Positions 18,346-27,501 are shown, counted from the stretch's first letter. The stretch is 64,000 nt of DNA from Terribacillus aidingensis (GCF_040703035.1 NZ_CP159996.1:1646001-1710000), one strand, 5' to 3'. A program made the numbers and translations. Notes: a model not told the origin generated them from the letters alone.

Positions 18346-18650
18346 AACTGTGTTTGTTTGAATTGCTCTTTCAATGCAGAAGGTGCTTGTTTAATGGAAG
18401 AAATAACCGTCTTCGAACCTTCCGTAATCGATTGAACATTAGACTGGATTTCTTTCTGATGCTGCTGTAAAACTGTCTGCTCTTGCTTGATTGTCTGCAT
18501 ATCCGCTTGCATCGGTGCCATTGTCTTATTGATTTTATTCTTTGTTGCGAGCATTGATTTAACAGCTTTCATGATCATAACAGCAGCGATTGCAAGTGCG
18601 CCGATAATTATGATTCCGCAAATGATCCACATGATTGTACCCGTTTCCAT
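18342..18650 (-). CDS. Small membrane-anchored coiled-coil protein (YtxG/DUF948-like)
   Basis: 102 aa. One N-terminal transmembrane helix (residues ~6-30, IMWIICGIIIIGALAIAA...), then a long, Q/K-rich amphipathic helix that should be coiled coil. This layout resembles DUF948 general-stress proteins of Bacillus, but I cannot confirm membership by eye. The ATG follows AGGAGG on the minus strand. Function unknown; peripheral to envelope is likely. Confidence 0.65.
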   Translation of the reverse strand: METGTIMWIICGIIIIGALAIAAVMIMKAVKSMLATKNKINKTMAPMQADMQTIKQEQTVLQQHQKEIQSNVQSITEGSKTVISSIKQAPSALKEQFKQTQF

Positions 18651-18739
18651 ATGCCGTACCTCCTTAATGTATGTGCTTTTCTTTTCCCTTATCTTTGTTT
18701 ATCCTAACATACAGAATGCAGTTTTGTTAAAATTTTAGG

Positions 18740-18768
18740 TTGAAACTGTTCGCAAACTCCTATATAAT
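18740..18768 (+). promoter_or_regulatory. Sigma-A promoter of ilvE
   Basis: TTGAAA (18740-18745), 17-bp spacer, TATAAT (18763-18768). Leaves a leader of about 90 nt before the TTG start, too short for a T-box. Confidence 0.7.
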
Positions 18769-18863
18769 CTGTTGATAAGATATTGTTGTCGCAATATTCT
18801 ATCATTAGAAACAATTCAACTGAAAAAGAGAAAGAAAATCTTAAATGACAGGGAGTCCTAGCT

Positions 18864-19937
18864 TTGAAACAACAAACCTTTGCATTTACACGCAGCGAAA
18901 ATTTAAAACAGAAACCGGAAGCAAGCACGCTTCAATTCGGTAAGGTGTTCACCGACCATATGTTCACGATGGATTACTCAGTCGATACAGGATGGCACGA
19001 TCCACAGATCGTACCGTACGCACCGCTGGAATTGGATCCGGCAGCCATGTGTTTCCATTATGGCCAGACGGTTTTTGAAGGCTTGAAAGCCTATGTAACC
19101 AAGGAAGGGAAAGTATTGCTGTTCCGTCCGGATAAAAACTTTGAACGTATGAATCGTTCAAACGACAGACTTTGCATTCCACGATTAGATGAAGAATTAG
19201 CGCTAGAAGCATTGCGACAGCTTATTTCGGTCGAGAAAGATTGGATCCCGACTGCAGAAGGAACTTCACTTTATATCCGTCCGTTCATCATTTCGACGGA
19301 GCCGTTCCTTGGCGTAGCTGCATCTGTCAGCTACAAGTTCATCATCATTCTGTCTCCTGTAGGGGCTTACTACAAAGAAGGTATCAACCCGGTAAGCATT
19401 GCAGTGGAGAATGACTATGTACGTGCAGTCAAAGGCGGTACAGGCGATGCGAAAACCGGCGGAAACTATGCTGCAAGCCTTAAGGCGCAAGAAGTGGCAG
19501 CCGCTTCTGGCTTCTCTCAGGTACTTTGGCTGGATGGTGTCGAGAAGAAATACATCGAAGAAGTAGGGAGTATGAATGTATTCTTTAAAATTGATGGCGA
19601 GATTGTTACACCACAGCTGAACGGCAGCATCCTTCAGGGAGTTACACGCGACAGTGTCCTGCAGTTGCTGAAACATTGGGGTTATCCAGTAACAGAACGC
19701 CGTGTTTCTATTGCGGAAGTGGTTCAAGCGCAGAAAGAAGGCAAACTGGAAGAAGCGTTCGGTACTGGAACAGCAGCAGTCATCTCCCCAGTCGGCAAGC
19801 TCTTCTATGAAGGCGAAACGTACGAGATCAATAATGGCGTCACTGGTGAAGTTGCAAGGCGTGTCTATGATACGATCGTCGGCATTCAAAAAGGTGAGCT
19901 GGAAGATACATTCGGCTGGACAGTCGAAGTCAACTAA
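18864..19937 (+). CDS. ilvE: Branched-chain amino acid aminotransferase
   Basis: 357 aa, TTG start with GGGAG 8 nt upstream. The whole protein reads like B. subtilis IlvK/YwaA: FGKVFTDHMFTMDYS at the start, FHYGQTVFEGLKAY, the PLP lysine Lys197 in GGTGDAKTGGNYAAS, and GSMNVFF plus EEAFGTGTAAVISPVG near the C-terminus. A fold-type IV PLP enzyme that interconverts Leu/Ile/Val with their keto acids. Monocistronic, not in an ilv-leu operon. Confidence 0.96.
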   Translation: MKQQTFAFTRSENLKQKPEASTLQFGKVFTDHMFTMDYSVDTGWHDPQIVPYAPLELDPAAMCFHYGQTVFEGLKAYVTKEGKVLLFRPDKNFERMNRSNDRLCIPRLDEELALEALRQLISVEKDWIPTAEGTSLYIRPFIISTEPFLGVAASVSYKFIIILSPVGAYYKEGINPVSIAVENDYVRAVKGGTGDAKTGGNYAASLKAQEVAAASGFSQVLWLDGVEKKYIEEVGSMNVFFKIDGEIVTPQLNGSILQGVTRDSVLQLLKHWGYPVTERRVSIAEVVQAQKEGKLEEAFGTGTAAVISPVGKLFYEGETYEINNGVTGEVARRVYDTIVGIQKGELEDTFGWTVEVN

Positions 19938-19945
19938 CTTAGATG

Positions 19946-19974
19946 AACCTCCACACATAGCGGTGGAGGTTTTT
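19946..19974 (+). terminator. ilvE terminator
   Basis: AACCTCCAC (19946-19954) / GTGGAGGTT (19963-19971) followed by TTT. Confidence 0.8.
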
Positions 19975-20055
19975 AGCTTTCAGACTAGGAGCTTGGGCTA
20001 TTTTACTATATAATCGTTACTAAAATGAGTTGTTAGATGAAAAGGTGAATGGAAG

Positions 20056-21147
20056 ATGAAAAGAATAATTGTAAAAATAGGCTCAAGCATGCTTTCTGAA
20101 TCGGGCGGCGGAATGAGTGAATCAAAGATTCGCCAGCATACGGACCAAATAGCAGCGTTAATCAAAGAAGGACATGAAGTGATACTTGTATCCTCAGGTG
20201 CTGTGGCAGCAGGATTCCGTCAGCTGGGCTATCCATCAAGACCGGTTACGATTGAAGGGAAACAGGCCGCGGCTGCAATCGGACAAGGTTTGCTCGTCCA
20301 AGCTTATACGGAAGCCTTTGGCAAACATGATATGAAATGTGCGCAGCTGCTTTTGACGCGGGATGTCTTTACAAATGCCGATCAGTATCATAACAGCTAC
20401 AATACGCTGCAGGAGCTGCTGAAGCGCAATATCATTCCAATAATCAATGAAAATGACTCAGTATCCATACGAGAACTGACATTTGGTGATAATGATATGC
20501 TGTCTGCTTATGTCAGCGGACTCGTGAAAGCTGATTTACTGATCCTAATTACAGATGTGGACGGTATCTACGATAAGAACCCAAATACTTATTCTGATGC
20601 GAAACGATATCAGCGTCTGGACGCGATTCCTCCAGAAATGCAGGCTTCCATTGAACAGACATCCGGTTCCAAGGTCGGTACGGGCGGCATGTATTCAAAG
20701 GTACTGGCTGCTCAAACTGCGCTTGAGTTAGGGGTGCCTGTATTCATCGGTACAACGAATGAGCGATCAACCTTGCTTGAGATTGCCCGAGACAATGGAG
20801 CAGGAACGTATATAGGAGACGAAGCAACAGAGGTGCAGCGCAAAACGAAGCAATGGCTCACGCATCATGCAAGAGCGACTGGCAGCCTTATAATCGATTC
20901 AGGTGCAGCAGAAGCTTTGCTTGAGCATGGGAAAAGCCTGCTTCCGATCGGAATCACAGAAGTACATGGCACTTTTTCCACGTCCGCTGTCGTGGAAATC
21001 AAGACAACAGATGGAGATATAATCGCCCGCGGTATCAGTGATATTTCATCTGCTGATTTGCGCGAAATGCTCACAAATCGCGAGACTGATCCGTCTTCCG
21101 TTTGGCATAAAGCTGTAGTCCATCGAAATTATATTGTATTCCTATGA
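20056..21147 (+). CDS. proB: Glutamate 5-kinase (with PUA domain)
   Basis: 363 aa. The amino acid kinase domain has VKIGSSMLS at the N-terminus, VSSGAVAAGF, INENDSVS and FGDNDMLSA for glutamate/ATP binding; the last ~90 residues (~275-363) form a PUA domain. It phosphorylates glutamate as the first step of proline synthesis and is the point of proline feedback. proA is not next to it, which is unusual because proBA usually form an operon. The 5' region is only ~80 nt, leaving no room for the T-box seen before some proBA operons. Confidence 0.95.
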   Translation: MKRIIVKIGSSMLSESGGGMSESKIRQHTDQIAALIKEGHEVILVSSGAVAAGFRQLGYPSRPVTIEGKQAAAAIGQGLLVQAYTEAFGKHDMKCAQLLLTRDVFTNADQYHNSYNTLQELLKRNIIPIINENDSVSIRELTFGDNDMLSAYVSGLVKADLLILITDVDGIYDKNPNTYSDAKRYQRLDAIPPEMQASIEQTSGSKVGTGGMYSKVLAAQTALELGVPVFIGTTNERSTLLEIARDNGAGTYIGDEATEVQRKTKQWLTHHARATGSLIIDSGAAEALLEHGKSLLPIGITEVHGTFSTSAVVEIKTTDGDIIARGISDISSADLREMLTNRETDPSSVWHKAVVHRNYIVFL

Positions 21148-21177
21148 AAGCCGCCAAGCCTGCCTGCTTGGCGGCTT
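21148..21177 (+). terminator. Strong hairpin right after proB, without a U-tract
   Basis: Perfect 12-bp stem AAGCCGCCAAGC (21148-21159) / GCTTGGCGGCTT (21166-21177) abuts the proB stop codon. No T-run follows (GGGTGTATAATG), so it may protect or attenuate the transcript and not end it. Confidence 0.4.
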
Positions 21178-21209
21178 GGGTGTATAATGAAGACCAGAAA
21201 GGAGTGGCA

Positions 21210-21341
21210 ATGATGAAAGTAATCATGCTTGTCCAAACAATGTATAAAAATCAACTGCTTCGCGAAGGCGGTACATATGAGATCCCGGAGGAAACAGCAG
21301 CTCGCTGGATCAGAAGTAAAATCGCAAAAGCAGCAGATTAA
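21210..21341 (+). CDS. Small conserved-type protein of unknown function
   Basis: 43 aa, ATG 21210 with AAAGGAG at 5-nt spacing. It reads MMKVIMLVQTMYKNQLLREG then TYEIPEETAARWIRSKIAKAAD. The pattern (a beta-strand, EG-x-x-Y-x-V/I-x-x-x-x-A-x-x-W) matches the tiny proteins often found in Bacillus and its phages; I do not know a function. It lies between proB and the SDR gene, 11 nt from the SDR start, and is probably cotranscribed with it. Confidence 0.65.
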   Translation: MMKVIMLVQTMYKNQLLREGGTYEIPEETAARWIRSKIAKAAD

Positions 21342-21352
21342 GGAGTGATCAT

Positions 21353-22147
21353 ATGGATTTAGGATTAAAAGGCAAGACAGCACTGGTCGTAGCAGCCAGC
21401 AAAGGGCTAGGTAAGGCGACAGCCTTGCAATTAGCCAAGGAGGGCGCCTCTGTTCATATTGTCAGCCGTAATGAGCAGGCACTTAAACAGACACGAGATG
21501 AAATAATGAAAGAATCCGGGAATGATCTTGTTGCTTATTCGGTCTGTGACATAACTGATGCACAAGATATCATCCGCGCAGTCGAGGCAGCTAAGCTGCA
21601 TACCGGATCAGTTGATATTCTTGTTAATAATGCTGGCGGACCACCGGCTGGTAAATTAATGGATTTCGCCGATGAAGACTGGCAGCAAGCTTTCGAACTG
21701 AATCTATTGAGTTTCGTCCGTTTCATTCGAGCTGCAGCTCCGATCATGAAGGAAAATCGAGGCGGCCATATTCTTAATATCGCTTCATCTTCCATTAAGC
21801 AATCAATCGATAACTTACTGTTATCAAATACATTCCGCGCGGGGATTGTCGGCTTGGCGAAATCTCTTTCGCAAGAACTGGCACCAGACAATATCCTGAT
21901 CAATACGCTTGGTCCTGGAAAAATACATACCGATCGAGTCGATAAGCTGGATCAGAAGACTGCTGATCAACTAGGCAAAAGCTTGGAGGACGTTCAGCAG
22001 CAAAGCCAAGCATCTATCCCGATGGGGAGATACGGTACGCCTGAAGAATTTGCTAACATGGCCGTTTTCCTATGCTCTTCTGCCAATTCATATATTACCG
22101 GCCAAGCTTTCGTCGTGGATGGCGGAATGGTCAAAAGTATTGGTTAA
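21353..22147 (+). CDS. Atypical SDR-family oxidoreductase (FabG-like) without the Tyr-x3-Lys motif
   Basis: 264 aa. The N-terminus is a Rossmann fold (ALVVAASKGLGKATALQLA, a variant of TGxxxGIG), followed by NNAGGPPAGKLMD and ILNIASSS. Where classical SDRs have Y-x-x-x-K, this has LLLSNTFRAGIVGLAKSL, so Tyr and Lys are missing. The end ANSYITGQAFVVDGGM is canonical. This fits the group described as BKR-like SDRs with imperfect active sites. The reaction is unknown; NAD(P) binding is likely. The stop overlaps the convergent sqhC gene by 4 nt. Confidence 0.85.
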   Translation: MDLGLKGKTALVVAASKGLGKATALQLAKEGASVHIVSRNEQALKQTRDEIMKESGNDLVAYSVCDITDAQDIIRAVEAAKLHTGSVDILVNNAGGPPAGKLMDFADEDWQQAFELNLLSFVRFIRAAAPIMKENRGGHILNIASSSIKQSIDNLLLSNTFRAGIVGLAKSLSQELAPDNILINTLGPGKIHTDRVDKLDQKTADQLGKSLEDVQQQSQASIPMGRYGTPEEFANMAVFLCSSANSYITGQAFVVDGGMVKSIG

Positions 22148-24006
22148 GACTTTGCTTTGATTCGGTAATGACTTAAAGCAAGCAGCGGGAAGATATGCGG
22201 ATAGCTCTCATAGCGAATATAAAATTGTCCAGGAAGACCAATTCCAGTAGGATAGTCAATCGAGGTTTTCAGCAAAGGCTCTGACAACAAAAAAGTGATG
22301 CCTTGCTGTACCTCCTTACTATCCTGTTCGCCGCTGGCTATTAAGGCATCAACGGCCCAAGCAGTCTGGACGATCGTACTAATCGGCAAGTCTACATATG
22401 TTCCTACTTCAGCGCTTCGGCACGATTCTCCCCAGCCGCCATCCTCATGCTGGACGGCTTTCAGCCAATTTACAGCACGCTTTATATGCTTTTCTGTCGG
22501 TTTTACACCAACTGCTGCAAGGCCAGTCAAAGCAGCCCACGTCCCATACAAATAACAGACTCCCCATCTTCCATACCATGAACCATTTAATTGCTGGTGT
22601 TTATAAAGCCAGCGGACAGCCTTTTTCATACTGGAATGATCTTTTTTCAAACTTGCATATGTTCCTAGGAATTCCATCACCCGGCCAGTCAAATCCGGAG
22701 TAGAAGGATCAATGGCTGCATCTTCTGCATTTTCAATCGGAAGCTTACCTAATACCCACCAGTCTGTATCCTTCTCGAAAGCTGCCCAGCCGCCGTCTTT
22801 ATTTTGCATCGCCAACAGATAATCTGATCCTTTTTTCCAAGCTCGCTTAACAGTAAGGTTATGACGTGCCTGTCTTGTGAGGGCTCGAAGTGCGGCAGAT
22901 GTATCGTCGTTATCTGGATGATTTGTATTGATATCTGAAAAACCCCAGCCGCCAGGCTCTGTACCAGGCTGATGAATCTGCCAATCTGCTTTCTTAACAT
23001 GCTGCCGCTGCAGTAGATAATGATTGGCTGATTGAATCATATGATGTTTGGCAGGGGCGCCTGCCTGCTGAAGTGCATAACTGAGTAAAGCGGTATCCCA
23101 AACTGTTGATGTTGAATTTTCGACGTGGATACCGTTGCAGTTCTCATTGACAAGTCCGTGTATGCCTTTTAATGCCTGCTGTATTTTTGGACTGTTTTCC
23201 TCATATCCGAGCGCTAGATAAGCGTAAATCATGAAGAAAGTGGCACTTGCATAGCTGTATAGAGTCCCATCTAATTCGATTCTTTCTCCCATATATTGTT
23301 CCGCATATCTATAGCCGGCACGGTGCAGACGGGCCGGCAGCCGGGCGAGACGGCTCCATTCATCTGTGATGGTACGAAAGGGCGATCGAATATCCGTTAA
23401 ATCATCCCATTCATCTTCATACAATAAATGCTCAAGCTGGACGCTATGCCGGCTGATTCGTTTAAACTTTTTATTCAGCAAAAGCAGCATCGGTACAAAA
23501 TGGATTCTGGCATAAGAACTGAATTGAAAGAAATTTATTGGGAATGTGGTCGGTACAAGCAGCGCGGTCATAGGGAACTTCAAAAAAGGCGGCCATGGTA
23601 TCATCCCGTGCACTGCCAGCATGAAGCGGATCATAAAATGGGCTTTGTTAATTCCTCCGTTCGTGCTGATAAAGCGTTCTGCTGCCCGCAGCTCTTGAGC
23701 GGTGACTCCAGAAAAACGCAGTGCAGCATAAGCCAATACAGTAGCCGATAAGTTGCCGTTTCTTTCGCCAGGATATGCTGTCCAGCTGCCATCGTCCCGC
23801 TGCTTTTTTAATAAATGGACTTTCAGCTTCTCTACAGTATCTGGTTCTTTGCCGAAAGAAGTGAAGGTGATTATATAGAAGCAGTCTGTCAAAATTGCAC
23901 CTTCAAAGCACATACGCCAAGATCCATCCTCCTGCTGTAGCTCTTCAAGCTTACTTATACGCTTCTCAATTGCCATCTTCACATCTTCCATGTTGACCTG
24001 GCTCAT
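22144..24006 (-). CDS. sqhC: Squalene-hopene/sporulenol cyclase family terpene cyclase
   Basis: 620 aa from ATG 24006 (AAAAGGAG upstream); an upstream in-frame ATG at 24054 is rejected. The catalytic acid motif D-N-D-D is at residues 365-368. QW repeats are seen along the chain (QQEDGSWRMCFEG, QNKDGGWAAFE, NGSWYGRWGVCYLYGTWAAL, QHEDGGWGESC). Throughout, the sequence follows B. subtilis SqhC (e.g. QFSSYARIHF, NSTSTVWDTAL, PGGWGFSDINTN), which cyclises tetraprenyl-beta-curcumene to sporulenol in spores. A squalene-to-hopene activity cannot be excluded. No terpenoid partners are adjacent. Confidence 0.92.
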   Translation of the reverse strand: MSQVNMEDVKMAIEKRISKLEELQQEDGSWRMCFEGAILTDCFYIITFTSFGKEPDTVEKLKVHLLKKQRDDGSWTAYPGERNGNLSATVLAYAALRFSGVTAQELRAAERFISTNGGINKAHFMIRFMLAVHGMIPWPPFLKFPMTALLVPTTFPINFFQFSSYARIHFVPMLLLLNKKFKRISRHSVQLEHLLYEDEWDDLTDIRSPFRTITDEWSRLARLPARLHRAGYRYAEQYMGERIELDGTLYSYASATFFMIYAYLALGYEENSPKIQQALKGIHGLVNENCNGIHVENSTSTVWDTALLSYALQQAGAPAKHHMIQSANHYLLQRQHVKKADWQIHQPGTEPGGWGFSDINTNHPDNDDTSAALRALTRQARHNLTVKRAWKKGSDYLLAMQNKDGGWAAFEKDTDWWVLGKLPIENAEDAAIDPSTPDLTGRVMEFLGTYASLKKDHSSMKKAVRWLYKHQQLNGSWYGRWGVCYLYGTWAALTGLAAVGVKPTEKHIKRAVNWLKAVQHEDGGWGESCRSAEVGTYVDLPISTIVQTAWAVDALIASGEQDSKEVQQGITFLLSEPLLKTSIDYPTGIGLPGQFYIRYESYPHIFPLLALSHYRIKAKS

Positions 24007-24125
24007 GATACAGCTCCTTTTCCCGAGAGTTATTGAACGGAAAATATACTGCAATATGATAAAATATGCAGAGAATAGCTAATTATGACTCGTGCATCTA
24101 TGTCCCAGCTAATAGGAGGATTATT

Positions 24126-25097
24126 ATGCGAGCAATTGTAGCGGCAAGTACAGGCGGTCTGGATGTATTGGAATACAAAAAAGTTACTGTGCCTGAGCCA
24201 TCAGCAGGTGAAGTAAGGATAAGGGTGTTAAAAGCAAGTGTTCATTTTGCTGATATAAAAAAGCGAAAAGGCATGAAAGGAGCAGGAAATCCAGGCATAC
24301 TTGGATTGGATGCTGTTGGAATCATTGATAAGGTAGGACAAGATGTCAAAGGGATTCAAGTTGGAGAAAGAGTTATTGCATTCGTAAAAGAAGGTTCTTA
24401 TGCGGAGTATGCCATAGCAAATGCAATGCTCGTTTATCCAGTTGCAGATCAAGTTGATACAGCTGTTGCTGCTGCCTGTCCGGTTCCTTCCTTTTTATCT
24501 TTCATGCTGCTCGAGCGCGTTGGGAGACTAGGAAACGGAGAAACAGTGCTTATTCATGCTGCATCAGGCGGGACAGGCCTTACATTGGTTCAGCTCGCAA
24601 GAAAGCTAGGTGCAGGCAAAATAATAGGGACAGTGAGCACAGATCATAAAGCGGATTTGCCTTTGAAGCTTGGTGCTGATCATTGTATTACTTATGATAA
24701 TCTATCAGAGTCAGTCCAAAGCCTGACCGATGGAGCTGGAGCCAACCTCATTTTAGATTCGCTAGCCGGCTCTGTAATGGAAGAGAGTTTTACGTGTCTC
24801 GCGCCTTACGGTAGATTAGTAAACTACGGGAATGCTAGCGGTACTGCTGGTTCTATAAAAACATCAGATGTCCACGCAAGCTGCCGGTCACTGCTCGGCT
24901 ATAGCTTAGGGACGACTCGTAAGAAACGACCAGAAGATTTAAAGCACATCGCTGAACAGGTTATCAGTTTTGTGGAGATGGGAGATATCACTTTCCCAAG
25001 CATACAAGAATTCAAGCTCGAGGATGCGAGTAAGGCGCATCAGCTAATGGAAAGCAGGACACATGCAGGAAAAATCATTCTGCGCATCGCAGATTAG
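24126..25097 (+). CDS. Zinc-free medium-chain (quinone oxidoreductase-like) NADPH dehydrogenase/reductase
   Basis: 323 aa from ATG 24126 (AATAGGAGG upstream); an earlier in-frame start at 24066 is rejected. MDR fold: GroES-like N-terminus with GILGLDAVGIIDKVGQDVKG, then the nucleotide site VLIHAASGGTGLTLVQLARKLGAG. The zinc ligands of alcohol dehydrogenases are absent, which places it in the quinone reductase/zeta-crystallin group. Substrate unknown. A second member lies at 49844-50815 on the other strand. The gap to exoA is 26 nt, so the two may be cotranscribed. Confidence 0.88.
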   Translation: MRAIVAASTGGLDVLEYKKVTVPEPSAGEVRIRVLKASVHFADIKKRKGMKGAGNPGILGLDAVGIIDKVGQDVKGIQVGERVIAFVKEGSYAEYAIANAMLVYPVADQVDTAVAAACPVPSFLSFMLLERVGRLGNGETVLIHAASGGTGLTLVQLARKLGAGKIIGTVSTDHKADLPLKLGADHCITYDNLSESVQSLTDGAGANLILDSLAGSVMEESFTCLAPYGRLVNYGNASGTAGSIKTSDVHASCRSLLGYSLGTTRKKRPEDLKHIAEQVISFVEMGDITFPSIQEFKLEDASKAHQLMESRTHAGKIILRIAD

Positions 25098-25123
25098 AGA
25101 CATACAACGGGGGAAATAGAGAA

Positions 25124-25891
25124 ATGAAGTTGGTATCATGGAATGTGAATGGAATAAGAGCTTGTGTTAAGAAAGGCTTTCTTGGCTATTTTAAGGAACA
25201 AAATGCAGATTTTTTCTGCTTGCAGGAAACGAAGCTCCAGGATGGCCAGATTGAATTAGATCTGCCAGGATATTATCAATATTGGAATTACGCAGAGCGC
25301 AAAGGGTACTCAGGTACTGCTGTTTTCACGAAGCATAAACCTCTCCATGTCACATATGGACTCGATGAGGGCGTTATTGAACCTGAGGGCAGGATCATTA
25401 CCTTGGAATATGACAATTTCTATTTAGTTACGGTGTATACACCGAATTCCAAACGTGATTTGGCGCGATTGGCTGAGCGTCTGGAGTGGGAAGATAGGAT
25501 ATTATCTTATGTTCAGGAGCTGGATAACCGGAAACCTGTCATCCTATGCGGTGATTTGAATGTTGCCCATCAGGAAATAGATTTGAAAAACTATAAGACA
25601 AATCACGGCAATTCCGGCTTTACGAAAGAAGAACGGGAAAAGATGACTGCCTTCCTTGCTTCCGGTTTTGTAGATAGTTTCCGATACCTTTATCCGGACC
25701 GTGAGGACGCGTACAGCTGGTGGTCGTATATGAATCAAGTAAGAGAAAGGAACATCGGCTGGCGTATCGATTATTTCATCGTCTCTGAACGTTGGAAAAA
25801 CAAAATACAAGAAGCAGAAATACATGCTGATACAATGGGCAGCGACCATTGTCCGGTATGCTTGTATATAAAGGATGAAGACACCATGTGA
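25124..25891 (+). CDS. exoA: Exodeoxyribonuclease III / AP endonuclease
   Basis: 255 aa. Exo III-type EEP fold: MKLVSWNVNGIRACVKKGF, LQETKLQ (metal Glu), SGTAVFTKHKP, LCGDLNVAHQEIDLKN, then IDYFIVSE and the C-terminal GSDHCPVCLYI catalytic Asp-His motif. Cleaves 5' of abasic sites and degrades 3' ends in base excision repair. The ATG is preceded by GGGG with only a modest match to an SD, read behind the oxidoreductase. Its own terminator overlaps the stop codon. Confidence 0.95.
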   Translation: MKLVSWNVNGIRACVKKGFLGYFKEQNADFFCLQETKLQDGQIELDLPGYYQYWNYAERKGYSGTAVFTKHKPLHVTYGLDEGVIEPEGRIITLEYDNFYLVTVYTPNSKRDLARLAERLEWEDRILSYVQELDNRKPVILCGDLNVAHQEIDLKNYKTNHGNSGFTKEEREKMTAFLASGFVDSFRYLYPDREDAYSWWSYMNQVRERNIGWRIDYFIVSERWKNKIQEAEIHADTMGSDHCPVCLYIKDEDTM

Positions 25892-25906
25892 TGGTGTCTT
25901 TTCTTT
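25878..25906 (+). terminator. exoA terminator
   Basis: Perfect 10-bp stem AAGACACCAT (25878-25887) / ATGGTGTCTT (25891-25900) with a 3-nt loop that contains the exoA stop, followed by TTCTTT. Confidence 0.85.
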
Positions 25907-26019
25907 ATGCTCCGAACAATATTTTAAATAATCTGATAGTTTGTTACACTAAGATAGGATACATACACATACATTATAACGTGCAGGTTAAGTAGGATAT
26001 GCAATAAGGAGAGATGCTT

Positions 26020-27501
26020 ATGTTTCGCAAAGTTATGCGGATTTTAACCGCAGGACTGCTGCTTTTTGCTTGTATGGTTCCTCATACGCATGTCCACGTA
26101 GCCGGAAAAGAGGATAGGATGAAAGATAGATTATCAGAATATCTGGCAAGTGAAGAACATCTGCAAGGAGCTGCCTTTGCAATCCATATTACAGAAGAGC
26201 ATTCAGGTAGGACAATTTTTGAAAAGAGTGCTGACCAGCGTATGCGCCCTGCATCCAATATGAAGCTTCTGACTGCTGCAGCAGCACTGGATGAATTAGG
26301 GGAAGAGCATAGGTTCGAAACGATAGTTGCAACAGATGGCCAAGTAAAGAACGGGCAGCTCAATGGAAACGTGTATTTGATTGGTAAAGGGGACCCTTCC
26401 CTTACATATGAAGATGTACAGCAGCTTGCAAGTCAGCTGCATGAATTAGGGATAAAGAAGATTAATGGTGATATCGTTGCGGACGATACGTATTTTGATC
26501 GGGAGCGTTACAGTGAAGATACAACCTGGAAAGATGAATCAGCTTATTATGGAGCAGCAATCAGTGCACTGACAGCAGCGCCTGATAGTGACCATGATAC
26601 GGGAACAGTGAAGGTCATGGTAGAAGCAAGTTCGCCTTCAGGGAAACCGACGGTAAATGCGGTTCCAGAAACAGACTATGTATCGATACAAAACGATGCT
26701 GTCATTGTATCCAGTAATGAAGAAGCAGAATTAGAAGTGAAACGAATCCATGGAACGAATGATATTGTCATTTCTGGCTCGATTGCTGCAGGCGATAGCG
26801 AGCGGGAATGGGTAGCGGTCTGGGAACCAACAGAATATGTTTTGCATCTGTTTCAAGATTATGTGAAAGCATCCGGTATCCAAGTCACAGGTACTGCGAA
26901 AACTGCAAAAGCACCAGCAAATCGAACCGAGCTTCTGCGAAAGCAATCTGCTCCGCTCAAAGAACTGCTTCTCCCATTTATGAAACTGAGTAATAACGGG
27001 CATGCAGAAATGTTCCTCAAGCATATCGGAAGCAAGGAAAAAGCCGGGAACTGGGAAGATGGTATCAATTTAATGGAAAATTACCTGAGTGACATACAGC
27101 TGCCAAAGGAACAAATGGTCATAAGAGATGGGTCTGGTCTGTCACATGTGAATGGTATAACTGCAAGGCAGCTTACAACACTGCTTACACAAATAAAACA
27201 GGAGTCTTGGTTTCCAGCGTTCAAAACATCGCTTCCGATTGCAGGAAAGGCAGAACGCATGGTCGGCGGAACACTCCGCAATCGCTTTGTTGACACGGAA
27301 CTCGCAGGAAAGATTAATGCTAAGACGGGCACACTTACAGGCGTTAGTTCGTTATCAGGGTATATGGAAACAAAATCAGGGGAACATGTTGCTTTCTCCA
27401 TTCTGCTGAACGGACTGTTGGATGAAGAGGAAGGACCCCGGATAGAAGACCAGATATTGAAAATTGTTTATGAAGAGTTGAAAAGTATGCATACAAATTG
27501 A
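26020..27501 (+). CDS. dacC: D-alanyl-D-alanine carboxypeptidase/endopeptidase, PBP4 (class C) type
   Basis: 493 aa from ATG 26020; the ATG six bases earlier lies too near the AGGAG. An N-terminal signal peptide (ILTAGLLLFACMV) is followed by the S13 penicillin-binding fold: SxxK at Ser79-Lys82 (RPASNMK), SxN in KLSNNGHAEMF and KTG in AKTGTLTGVSSLSG. A large insertion between SxxK and SxN is normal for this class. It trims pentapeptides or cleaves D-Ala-mDap crosslinks outside the cell. Followed by ~185 bp without a gene. Confidence 0.93.
   Translation: MFRKVMRILTAGLLLFACMVPHTHVHVAGKEDRMKDRLSEYLASEEHLQGAAFAIHITEEHSGRTIFEKSADQRMRPASNMKLLTAAAALDELGEEHRFETIVATDGQVKNGQLNGNVYLIGKGDPSLTYEDVQQLASQLHELGIKKINGDIVADDTYFDRERYSEDTTWKDESAYYGAAISALTAAPDSDHDTGTVKVMVEASSPSGKPTVNAVPETDYVSIQNDAVIVSSNEEAELEVKRIHGTNDIVISGSIAAGDSEREWVAVWEPTEYVLHLFQDYVKASGIQVTGTAKTAKAPANRTELLRKQSAPLKELLLPFMKLSNNGHAEMFLKHIGSKEKAGNWEDGINLMENYLSDIQLPKEQMVIRDGSGLSHVNGITARQLTTLLTQIKQESWFPAFKTSLPIAGKAERMVGGTLRNRFVDTELAGKINAKTGTLTGVSSLSGYMETKSGEHVAFSILLNGLLDEEEGPRIEDQILKIVYEELKSMHTN

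Noticed and set aside
18651..18863. T-box or other riboswitch before ilvE
   Set aside because: The leader from the predicted start is only ~90 nt and has no T-box (AGGGUGGNACCGCG-like) or specifier structure.
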